64,000 bases of DNA from Geobacter sp. AOG2 (GTDB lineage Bacteria > Desulfobacterota > Desulfuromonadia > Geobacterales > Pseudopelobacteraceae): assembly GCF_019972295.1 (NCBI RefSeq), contig NZ_BLJA01000001.1, forward strand, positions 3,379,574 to 3,443,573, read 5' to 3'. Of this stretch, positions 40,346-47,177 are shown piece by piece. The notes under the pieces were generated by a model. That model saw nothing but the letters and a program-made list of their open reading frames with translations. It was not told the origin of the DNA and did not search any database. Every line of letters starts with the position of its first letter. Position 1 is the first letter of the stretch. The position numbers and the translations under genes were made by a program.

Positions 40346-40800
40346 GCAATTTTACCTCCCTGCGACGGGTCGTTGCCGGCCTTGGCCACGGCCTCGTTCA
40401 GAAGCCCCAGGGATCTGACGACCGTCTCGCGTTCGAACCCGCTCATGTGGGAGAAGATGCGCTCGACCGTGGCCGCCATGTAGCGGTCGATCTTTTCCAG
40501 TACCTGCCTGCCCGCGTCGGTCAGGCCCAGGAGGCTGACCCGCCGGTCGCCGGCCGAGACCCGCCGCGTTATCAGCCCCTTGCCTTCCAGGCTTTTGGCC
40601 TGGCGGCTGAAGGTGGTCACGTCCATGCCCAGTTCCTCGGCCACCTGCTGCATGGAGGGGCTGCCCATCCTCCTGATCTCGAACAGGATGTGGCTCTGGG
40701 CCATGGATACCTGCTCGCCGCAACACTCGTCGCAGCAGGACGCGTTCAGCAGGCCGAAGCGGCGCACGAATAGCTGTAGTTCTTCCCTGACTGAATCCAT
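40333..40800 (-). CDS. MarR-family regulator with extra cysteine clusters, upstream of hgcAB
   Basis: About 155 residues from ATG 40800 (MDSVREELQLFV); a TTG at 40833 would add 11 residues but lies beside the operator. It has a winged-helix MarR domain (SMQQVAEELGMDVTTFSRQAKSLEGK, then the basic wing AGDRRVSLLGLTDAG). Unusual are the cysteine cluster NASCCDECCGEQ in the first helix region and a C-terminal ACCN, suggesting thiol or metal/metalloid sensing. It is the first gene of a marR-hgcA-hgcB operon; its TAA overlaps the hgcA start by 13 bp. Two matching palindromes near its promoter and its 3' end are likely binding sites. Confidence 0.88.
   Translation of the reverse strand: MDSVREELQLFVRRFGLLNASCCDECCGEQVSMAQSHILFEIRRMGSPSMQQVAEELGMDVTTFSRQAKSLEGKGLITRRVSAGDRRVSLLGLTDAGRQVLEKIDRYMAATVERIFSHMSGFERETVVRSLGLLNEAVAKAGNDPSQGGKIACCN
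40335..40351. promoter_or_regulatory. Second copy of the MarR palindrome, over the hgcA start codon
   Basis: AGTTGCA (40335-40341), GCA, TGCAATT (40345-40351) matches the promoter-proximal operator AGTTGCA-N3-TGCAACT at 13 of 14 arm positions. It covers the hgcA ATG and the marR stop. It may be a second repressor site (roadblock) or coincidence. Confidence 0.45.
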
Positions 40801-40836
40801 AGAACGGTTCTCCCGGGTGTTCAGGCTACACAATTA

Positions 40837-40882
40837 AGTTGCATTTTGCAACTAATATGTGTATAGCTACGATTGTAGTCAA
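40837..40882 (-). promoter_or_regulatory. Promoter and operator of marR-hgcAB
   Basis: On the minus strand TTGACT (40882-40877), a 17-bp spacer and CATATT (40859-40854) form a promoter. Directly after it lies a perfect 7-3-7 palindrome AGTTGCA-TTT-TGCAACT (40837-40853) over the expected start of transcription. The arsenite transporter reads divergently from 40919, so a bound regulator could affect both sides. Confidence 0.65.
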
Positions 40883-40918
40883 TAGCTTCGAAAAATTCAA
40901 TTTTCAGGTAGACAGACC

Positions 40919-41986
40919 ATGAGCGAACACCTGTCCCGAAAACTCTCCTTCCTCGACCGCTGGCTGACCCTGTGGATCTTTGCCGCCATGGTTCTGGGCG
41001 TGGGGCTCGGCTGGTTCGTGCCGGGGATGGAGGGCTTCATCAACCGTTTCCAGGTGGGCACGACCAATATCCCCATCGCCGCGGGGCTGATCCTGATGAT
41101 GTACCCGCCCTTTGCCAAGGTGAAGTACGAGGAGATGCCCCAGGTCTTTCGCAACAAGAAAATCCTGGGCCTGTCGCTGGTACAGAACTGGTTCATCGGG
41201 CCGCTCCTGATGTTCGTGCTGGCCGCGCTCCTTCTGCCGGACAAGCCGGAGTACATGGTGGGGCTGATCATGATCGGCCTGGCGCGCTGCATCGCCATGG
41301 TGATCGTCTGGAACGAACTGGCCAGGGGCAACACCGAATACGCCGCCGGGCTGGTGGCCTTCAACAGCATCTTCCAGGTGTTGTTCTACAGCGTCTACGC
41401 CTGGTTCTTCATCACCGTGCTGCCGCCGTTGATCGGCCTCAAAGGGGTGGTGGTGGCTGTGGGGATCGGCCAGATTGCGAAGAGCGTCTTCATCTATCTG
41501 GGCATCCCCTGCATCGCCGGGGCCCTGACCCGCCTCGTCGGCCTGAAGCTGGTGGGCAAGGAGCGGTACCACGCGAACTTCGTGCCCAGGATCGGCCCCA
41601 TCACCCTGATTGCGCTGCTCTTCACCATCGTGGTCATGTTCAGCCTCAAGGGGCAACTGATCGTGCGCCTGCCCCTGGACGTGCTGCGCATTGCCCTGCC
41701 GCTTCTCATCTATTTCGTGGTCATGTTCCTGGTATCGTTCTGGATGGGCAAGCGGCTGGGGGCCGATTACGGCAAGACCACCACCCTGGCCTTTACCGCG
41801 GCCAGCAACAATTTCGAGCTGGCCATCGCCGTTGCGGTGGCGGTGTTCGGGCTCAATTCCGGGGCCGCCTTTGCCGCCGTGATCGGTCCGCTGGTGGAGG
41901 TGCCGGTGATGATCGGCCTGGTCAACGTGGCCTTCCGGTTCCAAAAACGCCTGTTCGCCGACGAGGTCCCGTCCCGGAACCTGTAA
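40919..41986 (+). CDS. acr3: ACR3-type arsenite efflux permease
   Basis: 355-residue inner-membrane transporter with ten predicted hydrophobic segments. Family features include the [16 protein letters not shown] start, [16 protein letters not shown] with the conserved Cys, and [20 protein letters not shown] near residue 300. It exports arsenite (and perhaps antimonite) using the proton motive force. It is divergent from the marR-hgcAB operon and followed 83 bp later by an arsenate reductase gene. Confidence 0.93.
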   Translation: MSEHLSRKLSFLDRWLTLWIFAAMVLGVGLGWFVPGMEGFINRFQVGTTNIPIAAGLILMMYPPFAKVKYEEMPQVFRNKKILGLSLVQNWFIGPLLMFVLAALLLPDKPEYMVGLIMIGLARCIAMVIVWNELARGNTEYAAGLVAFNSIFQVLFYSVYAWFFITVLPPLIGLKGVVVAVGIGQIAKSVFIYLGIPCIAGALTRLVGLKLVGKERYHANFVPRIGPITLIALLFTIVVMFSLKGQLIVRLPLDVLRIALPLLIYFVVMFLVSFWMGKRLGADYGKTTTLAFTAASNNFELAIAVAVAVFGLNSGAAFAAVIGPLVEVPVMIGLVNVAFRFQKRLFADEVPSRNL

Positions 41987-42069
41987 CGTCATCGTGACCG
42001 ATCGGCAATCAGGCCTTCACAGATTTTTGATAACATGTCGCAACATCGGTGACCGGGAGGATATGGTTC

Positions 42070-42507
42070 ATGGAAAAAAAGATCAAGGTGCTCTTCGTGT
42101 GTGTCCATAACAGCGCCCGCAGCCAGATGGCCGAGGCGTTTCTCAATCACCTGGCCGGCGACCGCTTCGAGGCGCACAGCGCGGGATTGGAACCGGGCAC
42201 GCTCAATCCGCTGGCGGTGGAGGCCATGGCCGAGGCGGGCATCGATATCTCCGCCAACCGGACAAAGAGTGTCTTCGATTTCTTCAAACGCGGCGCCATC
42301 TTCAACTATGTCGTAACGGTCTGCGACGGCGCCAACGCCGAACGCTGCCCCATCTTTCCCGGCATCACCCACAGGATGCACTGGAGTTTCGAAGACCCGG
42401 CAGCGCTGGCGGGGACGCACGCGGAGAAGCTGGAGGCGGTCCGCCGGATCAGGGACCAAATCCGGGACGCCGTGGCTTCGTTCGTCACGGAGCAGGGCGC
42501 CCCATAG
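42070..42507 (+). CDS. arsC: Arsenate reductase, thioredoxin-coupled LMW-phosphatase type
   Basis: 145 residues of the low-molecular-weight tyrosine phosphatase fold. The P-loop is [14 protein letters not shown] (CX5R), with the NRTKS region and a second thiol region [11 protein letters not shown] that would carry the disulfide relay to thioredoxin. It reduces arsenate to arsenite for export by the upstream ACR3 protein. GGGAGGA precedes the ATG. Confidence 0.92.
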   Translation: MEKKIKVLFVCVHNSARSQMAEAFLNHLAGDRFEAHSAGLEPGTLNPLAVEAMAEAGIDISANRTKSVFDFFKRGAIFNYVVTVCDGANAERCPIFPGITHRMHWSFEDPAALAGTHAEKLEAVRRIRDQIRDAVASFVTEQGAP

Positions 42508-42510
42508 TTC

Positions 42511-42539
42511 TTGACAATGGGGACCTGACAAGGTAATTT
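42511..42539 (+). promoter_or_regulatory. Sigma70 promoter of the fluoride-responsive crcB unit
   Basis: Consensus TTGACA (42511-42516), 17-bp spacer, TAATTT (42534-42539). The transcript would start about 8 nt before the riboswitch aptamer. Confidence 0.8.
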
Positions 42540-42553
42540 GACCGAAATCCTAT

Positions 42554-42628
42554 GGCGATGGAGTTCGCCGCAACCGCTTGCCAAAGCTGATGACTCCTGC
42601 TCTTTACACACAAGGGCGGGAGTTTTTT
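42554..42628 (+). promoter_or_regulatory. Fluoride (crcB-type) riboswitch with terminator expression platform
   Basis: The aptamer 42554-42600 carries the conserved pieces in order: GGCGATGG, GTTCGCC, AACCGC, then GCTGATGACTCCTGC. Its last arm (ACTCCTGCTC) can pair instead with GGGCGGGAGT followed by T6 (42623-42628), an intrinsic terminator. Fluoride binding should block that pairing and let transcription reach crcB, about 160 nt downstream. Confidence 0.9.
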
Positions 42629-42790
42629 CATTTTCATGGTTTGTTTGGCGCGCGCAATCATGTATGTATGGGTTTCGGCCGCCCTCGCGCGCCGGGCGTC
42701 GATCCGGGGGTGACATCTCCCGGAAGCCCGGTATACTACCTGGTGTCCCGCAACCAACCGTACGGGCCACCGACAAGGAGAACGTTCCCG

Positions 42791-43168
42791 ATGAAGACAG
42801 CCGCTACGATTGCCCTGTTCTGCGCCGGCGGAGGGCTTGCCCGCTACTATCTCTCGGGTTGGGTCTACGGCTTCCTGGGCCGGGCCTTTCCCTACGGCAC
42901 CCTTGCCGTCAACGTCGTCGGAGCCTACCTTATCGGCCTGGTCATGGAGCTGGGCCTGACCGGCACGGCGATCTCCGGTACCCTGCGGGTAGGGTTGACG
43001 GTCGGCTTCATGGGGGGACTGACCACCTTTTCCACCTTCAGTTATGAGACCTTCAAGCTGCTGGAGGACGGCCAGTTCGGGGTGGCGTTCGTGAATGTCC
43101 TGGCGAACGTGGCGGTCTGCCTGGTCTTTACGTGGCTCGGTATTTTTACCATCCGTTCGATTTCGTAG
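42791..43168 (+). CDS. crcB: CrcB/Fluc fluoride channel
   Basis: 125-residue, four-helix fluoride exporter. Landmarks are FPYGTLAVNVVGAYLIG (conserved Asn) and VGFMGGLTTFSTFSYE (Phe box and TTFSTF motif). The ATG at 42791 has AAGGAG upstream and the reading frame begins after the riboswitch; a longer in-frame start at 42578 lies inside the aptamer and is rejected. It is followed 11 bp later by a DUF190 gene. Confidence 0.95.
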   Translation: MKTAATIALFCAGGGLARYYLSGWVYGFLGRAFPYGTLAVNVVGAYLIGLVMELGLTGTAISGTLRVGLTVGFMGGLTTFSTFSYETFKLLEDGQFGVAFVNVLANVAVCLVFTWLGIFTIRSIS

Positions 43169-43179
43169 GGGAGGCGGTC

Positions 43180-43527
43180 ATGACAAAACTGGTTGGCGAG
43201 AATGTATTGATGCGGATCTTTATCGGGGAAAGCGACCGCTACGGTCACAAGCCGCTCTACGAGGTACTGGTGGAGCTGTTGCGCACGGAAGGGTTTGCCG
43301 GGGCAACGGTCCTGCGCGGCGTGTGCGGGTTCGGCGCCCACAGCGTCTATCACAGCCAGAAGCTTTTGGACCTGTCCGCCGACCTGCCCCTGATCGTCGA
43401 GGTCGTGGATACCCAGGAAAAGATCAACGCCATCATGCCGCGCATCGACGAGATGATGGGCGGCGGCATGATCACCCTGGAAAAGGCCACGGTCATCCGC
43501 TACAGCCACAAGCAGCAGGCGGAGTAG
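43180..43527 (+). CDS. DUF190 family protein (CrcB-associated)
   Basis: 115 residues, PII-like alpha/beta fold (MRIFIGESDRYGHKPLYEVL, AGATVLRGVCGFGAHSVYH, DLPLIVEVVDTQEKINAI, GMITLEKATVIRY). This family is often adjacent to crcB and may modulate the channel or bind a nucleotide; that role is inference. GGGGAGG precedes ATG 43180. Confidence 0.88.
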   Translation: MTKLVGENVLMRIFIGESDRYGHKPLYEVLVELLRTEGFAGATVLRGVCGFGAHSVYHSQKLLDLSADLPLIVEVVDTQEKINAIMPRIDEMMGGGMITLEKATVIRYSHKQQAE

Positions 43528-43615
43528 CCCGGCCCCCGAGCCGCTTGGCGCTCCGGTTTTTGCGGAGGGAAGCCGGACGCGCCGTCGCTGTTTCTGCACG
43601 TACCGCCTTTGTGTC

Positions 43616-43659
43616 TTGACATCTTCCCGGCGGTTGAGTATATGATTATTTAATCATAT
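43616..43659 (+). promoter_or_regulatory. Promoter and operator of the ArsR gene
   Basis: TTGACA (43616-43621), 17-bp spacer, TATATG (43639-43644). A perfect 9-2-9 palindrome, ATATGATTA-TT-TAATCATAT (43640-43659), overlaps the -10 box, the classic place for an ArsR-family repressor. Confidence 0.8.
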
Positions 43660-43676
43660 ATATCCGGAGCGTTCTC

Positions 43677-43988
43677 ATGGTTGCCGCCAACTATCTGGCC
43701 GATGTTCTCAAGGCCATTGCCCAGCCGACCCGGCTGAAGATCATCGACTTCCTGCGGGAGGGGGAGAAGTGCGTTTGCGAGATCTTCCCCGCCATCGGCG
43801 AAGAACAATCCAACACCTCCCGGCATCTCAACTACATGCATAACCACGGCATCCTCTCCCGGCGCAAGGACGGCGTGAAGATCCTCTACGTCGTCAGGCA
43901 TTCCGAGGTTTTTCAGATAGCCGACCTGGCCGCTTCCATCTGCGCCAGAGAAACCAAACACCGTACCAGGGCGTTGAAGGGAAAATAG
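43677..43988 (+). CDS. arsR: ArsR-family metalloregulator
   Basis: 103 residues with an ArsR winged helix (LKAIAQPTRLKIIDFLREGE, SNTSRHLNYMHNHGIL, RRKDGVKILYVV). The helix-3 metal motif appears as EKCVCEIF, close to the ELCVCDL site that binds As(III)/Sb(III). It is autoregulated through the operator over its promoter and leads the ArsP-thioredoxin-CcdA gene group. Confidence 0.92.
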   Translation: MVAANYLADVLKAIAQPTRLKIIDFLREGEKCVCEIFPAIGEEQSNTSRHLNYMHNHGILSRRKDGVKILYVVRHSEVFQIADLAASICARETKHRTRALKGK

Positions 43989-44004
43989 TTTTTTTTGCGC
44001 AGGT

Positions 44005-44030
44005 ATATGATTGCCTGCTCAACTAATCAT
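44005..44030 (+). promoter_or_regulatory. Separated half-sites of the ArsR operator before the permease gene
   Basis: ATATGATT (44005-44012) and TAATCAT (44024-44030) are the arms of the ArsR operator set 11 bp apart, just before the permease start. A second ArsR contact is possible. Confidence 0.35.
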
Positions 44031-44039
44031 GGAGTAGCC

Positions 44040-44993
44040 ATGCTGAAACAGTTCGCCGACTATCTTGTCTTCACCCTCATAGGGCTTGCCCCCGGTTCGC
44101 GTCCGGGCGAGGCGCTGGATTTCTTCGTCTACGACACCCTCAAGATCTTTCTGCTCCTGACCACCATCGTCTTTGTGGTGGCCATCATCCGCTCCTATTT
44201 CTCGCCGGAGCGGACCCGGCGCATCCTTTCCCATAATCGCGAATACGTGGGCAACGTGCTGGCGGCGCTCCTGGGGATCGTCACCCCCTTCTGCTCCTGT
44301 TCGGCGGTGCCGCTGTTCATCGGATTCGTGGAGTCGGGCATCCCGCTGGGGGTGACCTTTTCGTTCCTGATTTCCTCGCCCATGGTCAACGAGATCGCCC
44401 TGATCATGCTCTGGGGACTGTTCGGCTGGAAAATAGCCATGATTTACGTGGGCACGGGCCTGCTGGTGGCCGTCACGGCCGGGATCGCGATCGGCAGACT
44501 CAGGATGGAAAAATATGTGCAGGACTACGTTTGGGAGGTCAAGGTCGGGCAGGCGGGGATCCAGGAACAGAGCTTCCGGGAAAAGATCGACTATGCCCGG
44601 AACTATACCCGTGAACTCCTGAAGAAAATATGGCCCTACGTGGTGATCGGCGTCGGCATGGGGGCCTTTATCCACGGCTATGCCCCGGCCGATTTCCTCC
44701 TGAAATACGCGGGGCGGGGCAACCCCTTTGCCGTGCCGCTGGCCGTGCTGATCGGCGTGCCGCTGTATTCCAACGCCGCCGGCATCATCCCGGTCGTGCA
44801 GGCCCTGATGGAGAAGGGCATGGCGGTCGGGACGGTGTTGGCCTTCATGATGGCGGTAACGGCCCTGTCGTTCCCCGAGGCGGTCATCCTCAAAAATGTG
44901 CTCAAGACCCGGCTGCTGGTCACCTTTTTCGGCATTGTGGCGACCGCTATCGTTATCGTCGGGTATCTGTTCAATGCCATACTCGCAACCTGA
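44040..44993 (+). CDS. arsP: ArsP/DUF318-family permease
   Basis: 317-residue membrane protein with about eight helices. The family signature TPFCSCSAVPLFIGF (about residues 82-96) contains the paired cysteines that in ArsP bind trivalent organoarsenicals; FSFLISSPMVNEIAL and GVPLYSNAAGIIPVV follow. ATG 44040 is chosen by the normal N-terminus and GGAG; a start at 43995 has no site. ArsP exports methylarsenite; other DUF318 members may move other metals. It is followed by thiol-disulfide genes that could keep the cysteines reduced. Confidence 0.85.
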   Translation: MLKQFADYLVFTLIGLAPGSRPGEALDFFVYDTLKIFLLLTTIVFVVAIIRSYFSPERTRRILSHNREYVGNVLAALLGIVTPFCSCSAVPLFIGFVESGIPLGVTFSFLISSPMVNEIALIMLWGLFGWKIAMIYVGTGLLVAVTAGIAIGRLRMEKYVQDYVWEVKVGQAGIQEQSFREKIDYARNYTRELLKKIWPYVVIGVGMGAFIHGYAPADFLLKYAGRGNPFAVPLAVLIGVPLYSNAAGIIPVVQALMEKGMAVGTVLAFMMAVTALSFPEAVILKNVLKTRLLVTFFGIVATAIVIVGYLFNAILAT

Positions 44994-45007
44994 AAGGAGA
45001 TACGAGG

Positions 45008-45235
45008 ATGAAGATCGAAGTTCTGGGTACCGGCTGCGCCAAATGCAAGGCGCTCCACGAGGCTGTGCAAACGGCGGTCAGGGAAAAGGGGGTCGAGGCG
45101 GAGATCGTCAAGGTGGAAGACATTCCCTCCATCATGGGGCACGGCGTCATGAGCACCCCGGCGCTGGTGATCGACGGCAAGGTGGTCTTCTCCGGCAGGA
45201 CCGCCACGGCGGAAGAGATCGGGGGACTGCTGTGA
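45008..45235 (+). CDS. Small thioredoxin-fold redox protein
   Basis: 75 residues of the small redox-active disulfide protein family (MTH895/TM0996-like). Active-site CAKC at positions 10-13 (VLGTGCAKCKAL), cis-Pro in MSTPALVIDGKVVFSG. Cytoplasmic. GAGG precedes the ATG; its stop overlaps the next start (TGATG). Such proteins accompany DUF318 permeases. Confidence 0.88.
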   Translation: MKIEVLGTGCAKCKALHEAVQTAVREKGVEAEIVKVEDIPSIMGHGVMSTPALVIDGKVVFSGRTATAEEIGGLL

Positions 45236-45615
45236 TGCGCCCGCTCGTTGTCTGTGTCGTCCTGTGTGCCACGGTGACCGCCGCGCGGGCCGAGCTGCCA
45301 TCGGCAGGCGAGAGCGTCATCCGCGCCGCCCTGACCTCGGGCAGGCCCACGGTGGCCGATTTCGGCGCCCGAACCTGCATCCCCTGCAAAAAGATGGCGC
45401 CGATCCTGGCCGAATTGAATGGCGAGCTGAAGGGCAGGGGCAACGTCCTGTTCACGGATGTCCGGGAATCCCCCGACCTTGCCGAACGGTATCATGTGCA
45501 GATGATCCCGACCCAGATTTTCTTCGATATCAGGGGCAGGGAGGTAAAACGTCATATGGGCTTCATGGAAAAATCCGCCATCCTGAAGGAGCTGAAGGCC
45601 CTGGGGATGAAATGA
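45235..45615 (+). CDS. Secreted thioredoxin-like protein
   Basis: 126 residues: signal peptide (MRPLVVCVVLCATVTAARA), then a thioredoxin fold with active-site CIPC (FGARTCIPCKKMAP) and cis-Pro (VQMIPTQIFFD). It is likely periplasmic and reduced by the CcdA-like protein encoded next. It overlaps neighbours on both sides (TGATG upstream, ATGA downstream). Confidence 0.88.
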   Translation: MRPLVVCVVLCATVTAARAELPSAGESVIRAALTSGRPTVADFGARTCIPCKKMAPILAELNGELKGRGNVLFTDVRESPDLAERYHVQMIPTQIFFDIRGREVKRHMGFMEKSAILKELKALGMK

Positions 45616-46298
45616 CCTTTCTCGATAACATGGAGCAGATCGTCGCCCTCCATCCGCTGGCGGCCTTTGGTGCGGCCTTCCTGGCGGGAGTGCTTTCCTC
45701 CGCCTCGCCGTGCGTCCTGGCCACCATACCGCTGGTGGTCGGTTTCGTCGGCGGCTACAGCGACGGCAATCGCGTCAAGGCGTTTCGCTATTCTCTGGCC
45801 TTCGTCCTCGGTCTCTCCCTGACCTTCACCGCGTTCGGCGCGGCGGCCGGGTTGCTCGGCACCATGTTCGGCACCCTCGGCGGCCCCTGGTACCTGATCG
45901 CCGGCACCGTGGCGCTGGTCATGGGGGGGCAGATGATGGGGCTGTACGAACTGCGCCTGCCGGTTCGCCCCGACTTCAAACCCAAGCGGGGCGGCATTGC
46001 CGGTGCGTTCCTGCTGGGGTTGTTTTTCGGCGTCGTTTCATCCCCGTGCGCCACGCCGGTACTGGTGGTGCTGCTGACGCTGGTGGCCAGCGGGGGCAAG
46101 GTGCTCTACGGCGTCACGCTGCTCTTTTCCTACGCCCTGGGACATTGTCTGCTGATGCTGTTTGCCGGTACCTTCACCGGCTTCGTGGAGGGGTTCGCCA
46201 AGACCAGCGGTATCGTCAATTTTTCTCTCTGGGCCAGGCGGGTCAGCGGCGGGATCGTCGCCCTGGGGGGCGGCTGGTTTATGTGGCAGGCGTTCTGA
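45612..46298 (+). CDS. ccdA: CcdA/DsbD-type transmembrane thiol transporter
   Basis: 228 residues, six membrane helices, with the two conserved Pro-Cys sites of CcdA (SSASPCVLATIP and SSPCATPVLVV). It carries reducing power from cytoplasmic thioredoxin to periplasmic partners, here probably the secreted thioredoxin just upstream. It is translated in overlap with that gene (ATGA). Confidence 0.9.
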   Translation: MTFLDNMEQIVALHPLAAFGAAFLAGVLSSASPCVLATIPLVVGFVGGYSDGNRVKAFRYSLAFVLGLSLTFTAFGAAAGLLGTMFGTLGGPWYLIAGTVALVMGGQMMGLYELRLPVRPDFKPKRGGIAGAFLLGLFFGVVSSPCATPVLVVLLTLVASGGKVLYGVTLLFSYALGHCLLMLFAGTFTGFVEGFAKTSGIVNFSLWARRVSGGIVALGGGWFMWQAF

Positions 46299-46391
46299 TG
46301 TCTGCCGCCGCGGCCGATCCCCTGTTCCGCGGGGTGGATTAGCCGCGCAGGGCGCCTGGCGGGGGTCCCCTTCTCCCTTGGAAAATTTATG

Positions 46392-46420
46392 TTGACATGC
46401 GAATATGCGGATTGTATTCT
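46392..46420 (+). promoter_or_regulatory. Promoter of the NifX-like gene
   Basis: Consensus TTGACA (46392-46397), 17-bp spacer, TATTCT (46415-46420), about 34 bp before the ATG. ATATGC and GCATAT half-sites around the -10 box suggest a regulator-binding site. Confidence 0.6.
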
Positions 46421-46453
46421 GTGCATATACACAAAATACAAGGAGGTAGTGTC

Positions 46454-46834
46454 ATGAAGATCTGTTTCCCCGTCGCTCAGGATGCGGGCCTGGAAAGCCC
46501 TGTTTATAACCATTTCGGTTCTGCTCCGCTGTTTGTGGTGGTCGACACCGAGACCCGCCAGGCAGAGGCGCTGCACAACAACGACCAGCAACACCAGCAC
46601 GGCGCCTGCAGCCCCCTGAAAGCCCTCGGCACGGACCGGTTCGACGGTATCGTGGTCACCGGTATCGGCGGGGGGGCGCTGAACGGCCTGCACCGCATGG
46701 GGCTCAAGGTCTTTCAGGCGTTTGACGGCACCATTGCCGAGAATGTGGATCTGTTCGTGAAGGGCGGGCTGCCCGAGTTTCTTCCCCAGCAGACCTGCGG
46801 CGGGCATGCGCAAGGAGGCGGCTGCTGTCACTAG
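46454..46834 (+). CDS. NifX/NifB-type (FeMo-cofactor-binding fold) protein
   Basis: 126 residues with the dinitrogenase iron-molybdenum cofactor domain (MKICFPVAQDAGLESPVYNH start, FVVVDTETRQAE, DGIVVTGIGGGALNGL) and a His/Cys-rich tail (CGGHAQGGGCCH) likely to bind metal. AAGGAGG lies before ATG 46454. Together with the DUF134 gene it forms a pair seen in many anaerobes; it need not relate to nitrogen fixation. Confidence 0.88.
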   Translation: MKICFPVAQDAGLESPVYNHFGSAPLFVVVDTETRQAEALHNNDQQHQHGACSPLKALGTDRFDGIVVTGIGGGALNGLHRMGLKVFQAFDGTIAENVDLFVKGGLPEFLPQQTCGGHAQGGGCCH

Positions 46835-46860
46835 GCCGACACAGGGAACCCGGGAGCCAT

Positions 46861-47145
46861 ATGTCACCACGAAACAAAAAACCGCGTACCTGTACCTGTC
46901 CGCTGCGGGCTGAATACGAACAGGTTTTCAAACCTGCCGGTACCCCGCTCGGACAGCTGGAACAGGTCATCTTGTACCACGATGAATTGGAAGCGCTCTA
47001 TCTGTGCGATGGCGAGCACCTCCGGCAGGAAGAGGCCGGCGAACGCATGGGCGTTTCCCGGGGGACCGTTCAGCGCCTGCTGGCCGCGGCACGAGCCAAG
47101 GTTGCGCAGGCGCTGGTCACCAACAAGGCGCTCTGCATCAAGTAG
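46861..47145 (+). CDS. DUF134 (UPF0251) HTH protein
   Basis: 94 residues: N-terminal cysteines (RTCTCPLRAEYEQVFKPAG), then a sigma-4-like helix-turn-helix (ALYLCDGEHLRQEEAGERMG, SRGTVQRLLAAARAKVAQAL). This matches the UPF0251 family, proposed DNA-binding proteins. It may control the neighbouring NifX-like and oxidoreductase genes. Confidence 0.88.
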   Translation: MSPRNKKPRTCTCPLRAEYEQVFKPAGTPLGQLEQVILYHDELEALYLCDGEHLRQEEAGERMGVSRGTVQRLLAAARAKVAQALVTNKALCIK

Positions 47146-47177
47146 CGCCGCTATTTTACGATCAAGGTGGGCACGTC

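Noticed and set aside
42578-42790. Upstream extension of crcB
   Set aside because: It would place the start codon inside the fluoride aptamer. ATG 42791 has AAGGAG and gives a normal Fluc length.
46454-46834. Evidence for a nitrogen-fixation cluster
   Set aside because: The NifX-like domain alone is widespread in anaerobes, and no nifHDK, nifE, nifN or nifB gene is nearby.
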